Below, one piece after another: positions 9,068-16,589 of a stretch of DNA of 64,000 nt; within the stretch, counting starts at the first letter, position 1, and each line of letters opens with the position of its first letter. The stretch is taken from NCBI RefSeq assembly GCF_030269365.1, contig NZ_BSTF01000004.1:372001-436000 (forward strand). The letters are read 5' to 3'. Under the pieces are notes generated by a model. It had not been told where the DNA came from and did no database searches. It was given only the letters and a program-made list of their open reading frames with translations. This DNA is from Lentzea sp. NBRC 102530. Its GTDB lineage: Bacteria > Actinomycetota > Actinomycetes > Mycobacteriales > Pseudonocardiaceae. A program made the position numbers and the translations under genes.

Positions 9068-10588
9068 ATGACGGCTCAGGGTGACATCGCTGCTGGGTAC
9101 GCGTCCGAGAGCGCGGCCATCGAACTCGGTGCTGTGCTGGTCGACGGCCAGGTCGAGCCGACCGCACACGTCCGCATCCCGTTGTCCATGGTCAACCGCC
9201 ACGGACTCGTCGCCGGCGCAACGGGAACCGGCAAGACCAAGACCCTCCAGCTGCTCGCTGAACAGCTGTCGAACAACGGCGTCCCGGTGCTGATGGCGGA
9301 CGTGAAGGGCGATCTGTCCGGCCTGTCGCAGCAGGGTGCCGAGAGCGATCGGACCAAGACCAGGGCCGCCGACACCGGTGACGACTGGGCCGCCACGGCG
9401 TTCCCGGTGCAGTTCCTGTCGATCGGCACGGGCGGCATCGGTGTGCCCCTGCGGGCGACGATCACGAGTTTCGGGCCGATCCTGCTGTCGAAGGTGCTCG
9501 GCCTGAACGACACGCAGGAGTCGACGCTCGGCCTGATCTTCCACTGGGCCGACTCGAAGGGCCTGCCGCTGCTCGACACCAAGGACCTGCGCAGCGTCAT
9601 CCAGCACCTCACCAGCGACGAGGGCAAGGCGGACCTCAAGGGCATCGGCGGGGTCTCCAGCGCCACGGCGGGCGTGATCCTGCGGGCCCTGGTCAACCTG
9701 GAGGCGCAGGGCGGCGACAGGTTCTTCGGCGAACCCGAGCTCGACCCGGCCGACCTGATGCGCGAGCGCGACGGCAAGGGCGTCGTGAGCCTGCTCGAAC
9801 TCGCGGAGCTCCAGGGCAACCCGGCGCTCTTCTCCACGTTCCTGATGTGGCTGCTGGCCGAACTCTTCGAGACGCTGCCGGAGGAGGGTGACGTCGAGAA
9901 GCCCAAGCTGGTGTTCTTCTTCGACGAGGCGCACCTGCTGTTCTCCGGTGCCTCCAAGGCGTTCCTCGACCAGATCACCCAGACCGTGAAGCTGATCCGG
10001 TCCAAGGGCATCGGCGTCTTCTTCTGCACCCAGCTGCCGACCGACATCCCGAACGACGTGCTGTCGCAGCTCGGCGCCCGCGTCCAGCACGCCCTGCGGG
10101 CGTTCACGCCGGACGACCAGAAGGCGTTGGCGCGCACGGTGAAGACGTACCCGACGACCCCGCACTACGACCTGGAGAAGGCGCTCACGTCGCTCGGCAT
10201 CGGCGAGGCGATCATCACCGTGCTGAGCGAGAAGGGCGCGCCGACCCCGGTCGCGTGGACCCGGCTGCGCGCGCCCCGCTCGTTGATGGACACCATCGGC
10301 AACGACGCGATCAGGCAGGCCGCTCAGGCCAGTGATCTCCACGGCAAGTACGCCGAGACGGTCGACCGCGAGTCCGCCTACGAGCAGCTGATGGCGAAAG
10401 TCGCGCCGCCCCAACAGGAACAGGCCCCGGAACCTCCTCCCCAGCAGCGCCAGGAGAAGGAGGAACCGGGGATGGTCGAGAAGGTGCTCGGCAACAGCGC
10501 CGTCAAGTCGTTCCTGCGGTCAGCGGGCAGCGCCCTGGCTCGCGAGATCACGCGAGGGCTCTTCGGGACTTCGCGCAAGCGACGCTGA
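9068..10588 (+). CDS. HerA/FtsK-like ATPase of the DUF853 (YjgR) family
   Basis: A 506-residue P-loop ATPase. Walker A GATGTGKT is at residues 50-57 and Walker B with its following acids is KLVFFFDEAHLLF; the CTQLPTDIPNDVLSQLGARVQHALRAFT region is the sensor/arginine-finger part typical of DUF853 proteins. The C-terminus is a Pro/Gln-rich tail (about 445-465), then a short basic helix ending SRKRR. Family members resemble HerA helicases but their cellular role is not established. ATG 9068 was chosen because the open frame upstream to 8525 lies antisense to orn and has no coding character. The last 69 bp overlap the convergent MFS gene. Confidence 0.85.
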   Translation: MTAQGDIAAGYASESAAIELGAVLVDGQVEPTAHVRIPLSMVNRHGLVAGATGTGKTKTLQLLAEQLSNNGVPVLMADVKGDLSGLSQQGAESDRTKTRAADTGDDWAATAFPVQFLSIGTGGIGVPLRATITSFGPILLSKVLGLNDTQESTLGLIFHWADSKGLPLLDTKDLRSVIQHLTSDEGKADLKGIGGVSSATAGVILRALVNLEAQGGDRFFGEPELDPADLMRERDGKGVVSLLELAELQGNPALFSTFLMWLLAELFETLPEEGDVEKPKLVFFFDEAHLLFSGASKAFLDQITQTVKLIRSKGIGVFFCTQLPTDIPNDVLSQLGARVQHALRAFTPDDQKALARTVKTYPTTPHYDLEKALTSLGIGEAIITVLSEKGAPTPVAWTRLRAPRSLMDTIGNDAIRQAAQASDLHGKYAETVDRESAYEQLMAKVAPPQQEQAPEPPPQQRQEKEEPGMVEKVLGNSAVKSFLRSAGSALAREITRGLFGTSRKRR

Positions 10589-11785
10589 CAGCACCGCCGC
10601 GCCGATGCAGAGCCCGCCCGCGACGTACCAGGCCAGGTCGTAGCTGCCCAGGTGGTCGCGGGTGAGGCCGGCCGCGGACGCCGCGAGGGCCGCGCCGAGC
10701 TGGTGCGACGCGAACACCCAGCCGAACACGACGGGCCCGGACATGCCGAAGTACTGCCGGCACAACGCCACGGTCGGCGGCACGGTCGCCACCCAGTCGA
10801 GGCCGTAGAAGATGATGAACACCAGCATCGACGGGTGCGCCGACTCGCCGAACAGCTGCGGCAGCAGCATCAGCGAGAGGCCGCGCAACGCGTAGTAGCC
10901 CGCGAGCAGCAGCCGCGAGTCGACGCGGTCGGTCAGCCAGCCGGACGCGATCGTGCCCACGATGTCGAACACGCCCACCAGCGCGAGCAGCCCGGCGGCG
11001 GTCGTCGTCGGCATGCCGTGGTCGTGCGCGGCGGGGATGAAGTGCGTGCCCACCAGACCGTTCGTGGACGCGCCGCAGATCGCGAACCCGCCGGCCAGCA
11101 GCCAGAACGGCCGGGTCTTCGCGGCCTGGACGAGTCCGCCGATCGCGCGTCGAGCGGCACCTCCACCCGGCGGCGGGGGAGTGTCCTCGGTCGCGCCGAG
11201 CGGCAGCAGCCCCACGTCACGCGGGTACTCGCGCAGGAAGAACGCGGCCAGCGGCACGACGGCCAGCGCGGCGATGCAGATGACGAGCGACGCGGGCCGC
11301 CATCCGTAGCTCTCCGACAGCCACGCCACGGTCGGCAGGAACACCAGCTGGCCGGCGGCGCCACCGGCCGTCAGCACGCCCGTGACCAGGCCGCGGTGCT
11401 TCACGAACCAGCGTCCGGTGATCGTCGCGACGAACGCCAGCGCCATCGAGCCGGTGCCGAGCCCGACCACGACGCCCCACAGCAGGACCAGCTGCCAGGA
11501 CGCGGTCATGAACACGGTCAGGCCGCTGCCGATCGCCACCATCGTCAACGCGTAGGTGACGACGATCCGCACGCCGAACTTGTCCATCAGCGCGGCCGCG
11601 AACGGCGCGGTCAGTCCGTACAGCAACAGGTTGATCGAGATGGCGAGCGAGATCGTGCCGGTGGACCAGCCGAACTCCGCCCGCAGGGGCTCGATCAACG
11701 CTCCGGGCGCCGCGCGGAACGACGCGGCGCCCACCAGGGCGATGAAGGACACGCCTGCGACAACCCAGGCCCAATGGAGTCTCAC
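10520..11785 (-). CDS. Major facilitator superfamily transporter
   Basis: A 421-residue inner-membrane transporter with about twelve hydrophobic segments (the first is WAWVVAGVSFIALVGAASF). It carries an MFS loop 2-3 like signature (ALMDKFGVRIV) and a GWLTDRVDSRLLL loop 8-9 equivalent. The overall pattern resembles oxalate/formate-antiporter-like MFS proteins; the substrate is unknown. GTG 11785 gives the usual short N-terminus before helix 1; a TTG at 11818 would add 11 residues. The divergent GlxA-type regulator next door may control it. The 3' end overlaps the HerA-like gene by 69 bp. Confidence 0.85.
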   Translation of the reverse strand: MRLHWAWVVAGVSFIALVGAASFRAAPGALIEPLRAEFGWSTGTISLAISINLLLYGLTAPFAAALMDKFGVRIVVTYALTMVAIGSGLTVFMTASWQLVLLWGVVVGLGTGSMALAFVATITGRWFVKHRGLVTGVLTAGGAAGQLVFLPTVAWLSESYGWRPASLVICIAALAVVPLAAFFLREYPRDVGLLPLGATEDTPPPPGGGAARRAIGGLVQAAKTRPFWLLAGGFAICGASTNGLVGTHFIPAAHDHGMPTTTAAGLLALVGVFDIVGTIASGWLTDRVDSRLLLAGYYALRGLSLMLLPQLFGESAHPSMLVFIIFYGLDWVATVPPTVALCRQYFGMSGPVVFGWVFASHQLGAALAASAAGLTRDHLGSYDLAWYVAGGLCIGAAVLSASLARSPEEPSRDLASQGAAR

Positions 11786-11856
11786 GCCGACAAGGTTCGG
11801 CGATCGGCGTGGCTCCAACCAGTGGCCCGATGGCCAACATGTGAAAGAATCGGGCC

Positions 11857-12792
11857 ATGCACCGGATCGCCGTTCTCGCCCTGGAGCAGTCGGTGGCGTT
11901 CGACCTCGGCAGCTCCACGCACATGTTCGCGAGGTTGAAGGACCGCTACGAGGTGGTCGTCTGCTCGCCGGACCGCCGCCCGATCCCGACCAGCGGCGGC
12001 TTCACCATCGCGCCCGACCACGGCTTGGAGGTGCTCCAAGACGCGGACACGGTGCTCGTGCCGGGCACCCACTACCAGCCCGCGCGCGAGGGGTGGCTCG
12101 AACCGGCGGTCCTGGAAGCGCTGACCACGACGAACGCGCCGCGGATCATGTCGATCTGCACCGGGGCGTTCGTGCTGGCGGCCGCCGGGCTGCTCGACGA
12201 CAGGCCCGCGACCACGCACTGGAACACCACCGACGAGTTCCGCCGGCTCTACCCGAAGGTGCGGCTCAACCCGGACGTGCTGTTCATCGACGACGGCGAC
12301 GTGCTCACCTCGGCGGGCGTCGCGGCGGGCATCGACCTGTGCCTGCACGTCATCAGGTCCGACCACGGCAGCGAGGTCGCGAACTGGGTCGCGCGCTACT
12401 GCGTCGTCCCGGCGTGGCGGCAGGGCGGCCAGTCCCAGTTCGTCGACCGGCCCGTGCCGACCTACCCGGACACCTCGACCGCGCTCGCCCGCGAATGGGC
12501 CTTGGAGCGGCTCCAAGAACCGCTGGACCTGGCCGCGATGGCGGCGCAGGTGCGGATGAGCGTGCGCACGTTCACCCGCCGGTTCCGCGCCGAGACCGGC
12601 ATGTCGCCCGGCCAGTGGCTGACCCAGCAGCGCGTCGACCGGGCCCGGCACCTGCTGGAGACCACCGACCTGCCGATCGACCAGGTCGCGAACCACGCCG
12701 GGTTCGGCACCGGCGCGGCGTTGCGGCAGCAGCTGGCGGCAAGCGTCGGTGTCTCACCGAGCGCCTACCGCCAGACGTTCCGCTCGGCCTAG
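11857..12792 (+). CDS. GlxA/FtrA-type transcriptional regulator (DJ-1/PfpI + AraC)
   Basis: A 311-residue regulator. Residues 1-185 are a DJ-1/PfpI-like domain with the nucleophile-elbow sequence SICTGAFVLAAAGLLDDR, where the Cys sits at the usual elbow position; in this family it serves ligand sensing rather than catalysis. Residues 205-311 are an AraC-type DNA-binding domain with two helix-turn-helices (LAAMAAQVRMSVRTFTRRF and IDQVANHAGFGTGAALRQQ). It is divergent from the MFS gene across about 70 bp containing GGCCCGATGGCC-like symmetry at 11825-11855, and probably controls it. Stop overlaps the stop of the convergent PH-domain gene. Confidence 0.9.
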   Translation: MHRIAVLALEQSVAFDLGSSTHMFARLKDRYEVVVCSPDRRPIPTSGGFTIAPDHGLEVLQDADTVLVPGTHYQPAREGWLEPAVLEALTTTNAPRIMSICTGAFVLAAAGLLDDRPATTHWNTTDEFRRLYPKVRLNPDVLFIDDGDVLTSAGVAAGIDLCLHVIRSDHGSEVANWVARYCVVPAWRQGGQSQFVDRPVPTYPDTSTALAREWALERLQEPLDLAAMAAQVRMSVRTFTRRFRAETGMSPGQWLTQQRVDRARHLLETTDLPIDQVANHAGFGTGAALRQQLAASVGVSPSAYRQTFRSA

Positions 12793-14321
12793 TCCTCTGT
12801 GGACTTGCCGGTGTCGATCAGGAAGGGGCGCAACAACTCCGGCACGGCCTCGTCCGCGAGCGCCAGCCCGTGGGACTCGCCGACGTCCGTCACGTGGTAG
12901 ATGCCCGCGCCGGCCGCCGTGGTCGCGCCGATGGTCATCAGACCGCTGCGACGCTGGAAGAACGACCTCTGGATGCGCCACCCGATGATGCCGGTGCGCT
13001 GCAACGCGACGGTGCTGCGCACGAGGGAGTTGTTGCGCGTCACCAGGTAACGCTCGTCCAGCGCGTTGCCGAGCGACCGGTAGTTGTCCCAGCCGACCAG
13101 CGCCGCGAACGGCAGGACCGCCACCGGGATCGGCCACGCCCACGACGGCGCGAAGAGCGCTAGCCCGACCGCGATCACGATCCACGGCAGGGTGTGCCGG
13201 ACCATGCTGCGGCGCAACGCGGCGAACGGGTGCTTGCGCAGCCGCAACGTCGTCGGGTCGTTGCCGACCTTCAGCACGTCACGCGAGACCTGGTGCGCCA
13301 CCGACAACGGCGCGGGCGGCAGCAGCAGGTTGCTCTCGCCCTTCGAACCCAGGCCCGTGGTGACGGCGGCGAGCTTCGCGCCCTTGCCCGCGCGCACCAG
13401 CAGCGGTTCCTGGACGTCGACGCCGCGAAGACGTTGCTCCTCCACGGAAACCGAGCGGGTGGTGAGCAGACCCCGTTGCACGCGCACGGTTCCGTCCGGC
13501 TCGCGGGTCAGCCGGTAGTTCCAGAACTGCAGGACGTACAGCGGCACCGAGAGGATCAGCCCGGCCACCGCCAGCACGACCAGGAAGCCGGCGAACAGGG
13601 CGAGGCTCGGGTTCTCGAACAGCCACTCCCACAGGTCCTGCACCGGGTGCAGGCCGAGGTCGTCGGCGTAGTTCGACAGCACACCGAAGAGCGCGCCGAT
13701 CGCGACGAGCCCCGACAACGACAGCGGCGCGTACTTCAGCCACTTCAGGTCGAGCTGCGAGATCACCTCGGACTCGGGCAGCGGAGCCGGTTGTTCGGGC
13801 GAGCCCTCGGCGGCCGCGGCCCGGGGCGTGACTCCCTTCTGCAGCAACAACAAGCGCAGCCGCTCGGCCTCCTGCTGCGTCACGGCGTCGAGCGTCAGCC
13901 CGTCCGTGCCCGGAACGTCCTGCTGGCCCGTGCCGATCCGCACCGCCGACAGCCCGAAGATCCGGTGGCCCGGCTTGGAGGTGAGGTCGACCGTCCTGAT
14001 GCGATCGCGCGGTACCGCGAGCTGCTTGCGGGTCAGCAGACCGGTGTGCAGCTCGACCTGCTCGTCGGTGATGCGGTACTTCGTGGTGCGCCAGATGAGG
14101 TAGCTGAACGCGAGGATCGCCGCGACCGTCGCGCCGGACGCGATGAGCCGCCACTTCTCGCCGTTGCCGGTGAACAGCAGCACGAGGATCGGCACCAGCA
14201 TCGCGATGCCCTCGTTGAGCGGCCGCACGACCAGCATCCGCACGTGCAGGCGGTGCCACTCCTGCAACGGCTCGGTGAACTCCGGTGCCGCGGGCAGTCC
14301 CGAAGGAACCTCCGCGGTCAC
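12789..14321 (-). CDS. Bacterial PH-domain membrane protein (YdbT type)
   Basis: A 510-residue membrane protein with repeated YdbS/YdbT-like PH domains. About six hydrophobic segments occur as three pairs (near residues 38-75, 200-270, 375-410), each followed by a PH-like strand set: YRITDEQVELHTGLLTRKQL..IRTVDLTSKP, YRLTREPDGTVRVQRGLLTTRSVSVEEQRLRGV and YLVTRNNSLVRSTVALQRTGIIGW. In Bacillus, related YdbST proteins take part in resistance to a cell-envelope bacteriocin; here the role is unknown. GTG 14321 overlaps the stop of the preceding PH-domain gene (GTGA), so the two are translationally coupled. Confidence 0.85.
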   Translation of the reverse strand: MTAEVPSGLPAAPEFTEPLQEWHRLHVRMLVVRPLNEGIAMLVPILVLLFTGNGEKWRLIASGATVAAILAFSYLIWRTTKYRITDEQVELHTGLLTRKQLAVPRDRIRTVDLTSKPGHRIFGLSAVRIGTGQQDVPGTDGLTLDAVTQQEAERLRLLLLQKGVTPRAAAAEGSPEQPAPLPESEVISQLDLKWLKYAPLSLSGLVAIGALFGVLSNYADDLGLHPVQDLWEWLFENPSLALFAGFLVVLAVAGLILSVPLYVLQFWNYRLTREPDGTVRVQRGLLTTRSVSVEEQRLRGVDVQEPLLVRAGKGAKLAAVTTGLGSKGESNLLLPPAPLSVAHQVSRDVLKVGNDPTTLRLRKHPFAALRRSMVRHTLPWIVIAVGLALFAPSWAWPIPVAVLPFAALVGWDNYRSLGNALDERYLVTRNNSLVRSTVALQRTGIIGWRIQRSFFQRRSGLMTIGATTAAGAGIYHVTDVGESHGLALADEAVPELLRPFLIDTGKSTED

Positions 14322-14824
14322 GTGGCATCACCCGGCGTGGCCTGGGTGGTGTTCGTCAGTTCCACCACGAGCCGCTGCGCGACCTCGTGCGCCAGGCCCT
14401 CGATCTCGACGGGACCGGCGGCCGACGCCGTCGTCACCGTCACCGTCGACAGGCCGAGCATCTGCTGGAACGGCCCGCGCTTGGTGTCGATCGTCTGGAT
14501 CCGCGAGACCGGTGCGACTCTCCACTCCTGGTTCAGCCAGCCCGAGAGCGTGTACACGGCGTCCGGCGTGGTCTCCCAGCGGTGGACGCGGTAGCGCCAG
14601 CTCGGCTCGATCGCGGTGTGCAGGACGCCGACCACGCCGGTGGCGATCAAGAGCGCCAGCTCCCACGTCGGCGGCCTGCTCACCAGCAGGAAGACGACGA
14701 GCTGGGGCACGAACAACACCAGCCAGAATGTGGCGGCCTGCATCGTCCACAGCAGGACCGACTTCGGACTCACCTGGTGTGCAGGCGTGCGCAGTTGCAG
14801 AGTCACCCCACAAGGGTGCACCAC
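14318..14824 (-). CDS. Bacterial PH-domain membrane protein (YdbS type)
   Basis: A 168-residue partner of the larger PH-domain protein, with two close transmembrane helices (about 25-68) and one PH domain (YRVHRWETTPDAVYTLSGW, then VAPVSRIQTIDTKRGPFQQMLGLSTVTVTTA). This two-gene pattern, small YdbS then large YdbT, is common in actinobacteria. The start is uncertain: GTG 14824 opens the frame, and a GTG at 14806 would give a shorter, equally plausible N-terminus. The stop overlaps the next start by four bases. Confidence 0.85.
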   Translation of the reverse strand: MVHPCGVTLQLRTPAHQVSPKSVLLWTMQAATFWLVLFVPQLVVFLLVSRPPTWELALLIATGVVGVLHTAIEPSWRYRVHRWETTPDAVYTLSGWLNQEWRVAPVSRIQTIDTKRGPFQQMLGLSTVTVTTASAAGPVEIEGLAHEVAQRLVVELTNTTQATPGDAT

Positions 14825-14881
14825 TCGTACCCGGTGGTGTGGCCAGGTGTGTCAATTGGTGTGTCGGTGATCGTCCTGGCG

Positions 14882-14928
14882 GGCCGGGGGCGATCCTGCT
14901 TGCGAGGGAGGCAGGACCGCCCCCGGCC
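14882..14928 (-). terminator. Strong terminator of the small secreted-peptide gene
   Basis: Two 18-base arms (14882-14899 and 14911-14928) pair with a single mismatch around an 11-base loop; the hairpin begins six bases past the stop at 14935. Confidence 0.75.
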
Positions 14929-14934
14929 GGTCGA

Positions 14935-15078
14935 TCAGGGCTGGACGGAGGCGGAGGCGTACGGCGGGGTGAACTCGGCGTCCGGGTCGTCCGCCGAGGC
15001 CGCGCCGGCCATCGCGAGCACGGCCCCCAATGCGAGGATCACGGCGGCGACGGTCCGGGCGATAGTGTTCGACTTCAT
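14935..15078 (-). CDS. Small secreted peptide (47 aa), candidate signal peptide
   Basis: A 47-residue gene below usual annotation size. ATG 15078 is preceded by AAGGAG with an 8-base gap. Residues 1-29 are a textbook signal peptide: MKSNTIARTV basic start, a Val/Leu/Ala core, and GAASA before the predicted cut. The released part is only 18 residues, DDPDAEFTPPYASASVQP: acidic at the front, Pro/Ser/Ala at the back, no Cys. A strong terminator follows directly, so the gene is probably monocistronic. It diverges from an XRE-TPR regulator whose ribosome site lies only a few bases away. The function is not recognised; the context suggests a signalling peptide (inference). Confidence 0.8.
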   Translation of the reverse strand: MKSNTIARTVAAVILALGAVLAMAGAASADDPDAEFTPPYASASVQP

Positions 15079-15107
15079 TGAAGGGGCTCCTTCGTTAGGT
15101 GGCGGCC

Positions 15108-16346
15108 GTGGATGAGGGCAGGAAGTCGTTGACGAGGTTCGGCGCGCGGTTGCGGGCGGTCCGGCTGCAACGGGGTTTGTCGCAAAAGGACCTCGCGTGC
15201 CCCGGCGTCTCGATGAGCTACGTGTCGCGGCTCGAGTCCGGCGAACGGGTGCCGTCGCCCACCGTCGTGCGCAGACTCGCCGAGGTGCTCGGCGTCGACC
15301 CCTCCGAGTTGGTGGTCGACGAGGACGGCACCGCCATGCAGGACGAGGCCCTGGCGTGGTGCGAGGCCCTGCTCGCGTACCACGACGGCGACCTCGTGCT
15401 GGCCGTCGATCTGCTGGAGACGCTGGGAAAGCGGACCGACGAGGAGATGTTCGGCTGGTGCGTGCGCTGGACGCGCCTGGTGATGCTCGCGAGGCAGCGC
15501 GACCACGAGGGTCTGCTGCTGGCGGCGGCGAAGCTGCGCAAGTCGTGGTCTCCCGGTCCGGCGGTGGACGCGCTCGCAGAGATCCTGCGCGCATCCTCGT
15601 TGCGGCGCCTCGGCCGGACGGCCGAATCCGTGAAGGCCGCGAGCGAAGCCGTTGAGCTGGCGGGCGGTGACGGCGAACGGGTGCGTCGTGTGCAGACCCG
15701 CGCTCTCATCGCGTTGTGCGGGGAACTCACCTCCGCGGGCCGGCTCGCCGACGCCGAACAGGTCGTGGACCAGCTTTCCGCGCGGCTGCCCGAACTCGGC
15801 CGCGATCGGCTCGCGATCTCCACGTGGTGGGCGCGCGCCGAGGTCGCCGACCGGCTGGGGGACCGGACGGAGGCCGCGCACTGCATCCGCGAGGCCGTCT
15901 CGATGCTGGACGACTTCGACGGCGATCCCGAGTACCGCTGCCGGGTTCGCCTGGCCGGGGCGTCCATCGCCTTGCGCACGCCCGGCACGAACCTCGACGA
16001 CGTGGTCGCGTTGCTGGACGACGTGGAGACGACGGCCGCGGCCGTGCGCCGCCAGGAGGGGCTGCTCGCGCAGGCCGGCGCGTTGCGCGCCGAACTCGCG
16101 TTGCGCGACGGCGAGGTCGACCGGGCGCGCACCCTCGCGGAGGGCGCGCTCGCCACGGGTCACCTCGACGCCGAACAACAGCTGCGGTGCCACCTGCTGC
16201 TGGTGCGGGTGGCCGACGAGGCCGAGTCGTCCGGCGGTCGTGACGCGCGGGCCGCGTTGGCCGGGTTGCTGGAGAACATCGACCCCGAGGGCGTCGATCC
16301 ACTGCTGTGGCGGGACGTGGCACGCATCGCGCTGCGCAAGCACTAG
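15108..16346 (+). CDS. XRE-type regulator with C-terminal TPR domain (RRNPP-like architecture)
   Basis: A 412-residue regulator. Residues 8-65 are an XRE helix-turn-helix (FGARLRAVRLQRGLSQKDLA, SYVSRLESGERVPSPTVVRRLAEVLGVD); an Ala/Leu-rich helical solenoid (about 75-412) reads as degenerate tetratricopeptide repeats (AVDLLETLGKRTDEEMFGWC, SVKAASEAVELAGG, DAEQVVDQLSARLPEL, AAHCIREAVSMLDDF). A short HTH plus a long TPR solenoid is the layout of RRNPP peptide-pheromone receptors. GTG 15108 was chosen because AGGTGG sits five bases upstream; a GTG at 15099 is also open. The divergent neighbour, starting 29 bp away, is a 47-residue secreted peptide. No membrane segment or signal peptide. Confidence 0.85.
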   Translation: MDEGRKSLTRFGARLRAVRLQRGLSQKDLACPGVSMSYVSRLESGERVPSPTVVRRLAEVLGVDPSELVVDEDGTAMQDEALAWCEALLAYHDGDLVLAVDLLETLGKRTDEEMFGWCVRWTRLVMLARQRDHEGLLLAAAKLRKSWSPGPAVDALAEILRASSLRRLGRTAESVKAASEAVELAGGDGERVRRVQTRALIALCGELTSAGRLADAEQVVDQLSARLPELGRDRLAISTWWARAEVADRLGDRTEAAHCIREAVSMLDDFDGDPEYRCRVRLAGASIALRTPGTNLDDVVALLDDVETTAAAVRRQEGLLAQAGALRAELALRDGEVDRARTLAEGALATGHLDAEQQLRCHLLLVRVADEAESSGGRDARAALAGLLENIDPEGVDPLLWRDVARIALRKH

Positions 16347-16563
16347 TGCCGGTCGCAGCACTGGTGCGCAGCGGCGTTGCCTCACCATGACCGGCCCTCG
16401 CTCATTGACTGGACACGTTGTTAACGGAGCATGACACAGACCAGTTACCCATCACATCACCCAATTACGCTGTGCGTCAGTGGGTAAAACACCCGTGAAC
16501 CGGCAGTTCCCGGTCAGCGGCAAGCGGCCGAACGGGCGATGGTCAACATCGCCGGACGGTCGA

Positions 16564-16583
16564 ATTGTCAATAGCTTGACAAT
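16564..16583. repeat. Perfect inverted repeat ATTGTCAA-TAGC-TTGACAAT
   Basis: Two 8-base arms around TAGC, six bases past the stop of the LuxR-TPR gene, in a 243-bp stretch between two convergent regulators. It could be a short terminator or an operator; it lacks the GC-rich stem seen at other terminators here. The rest of 16347-16589 shows only a weak AGTGC/GCACT hairpin near 16347-16365. Confidence 0.4.
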
Positions 16584-16589
16584 GGATGT

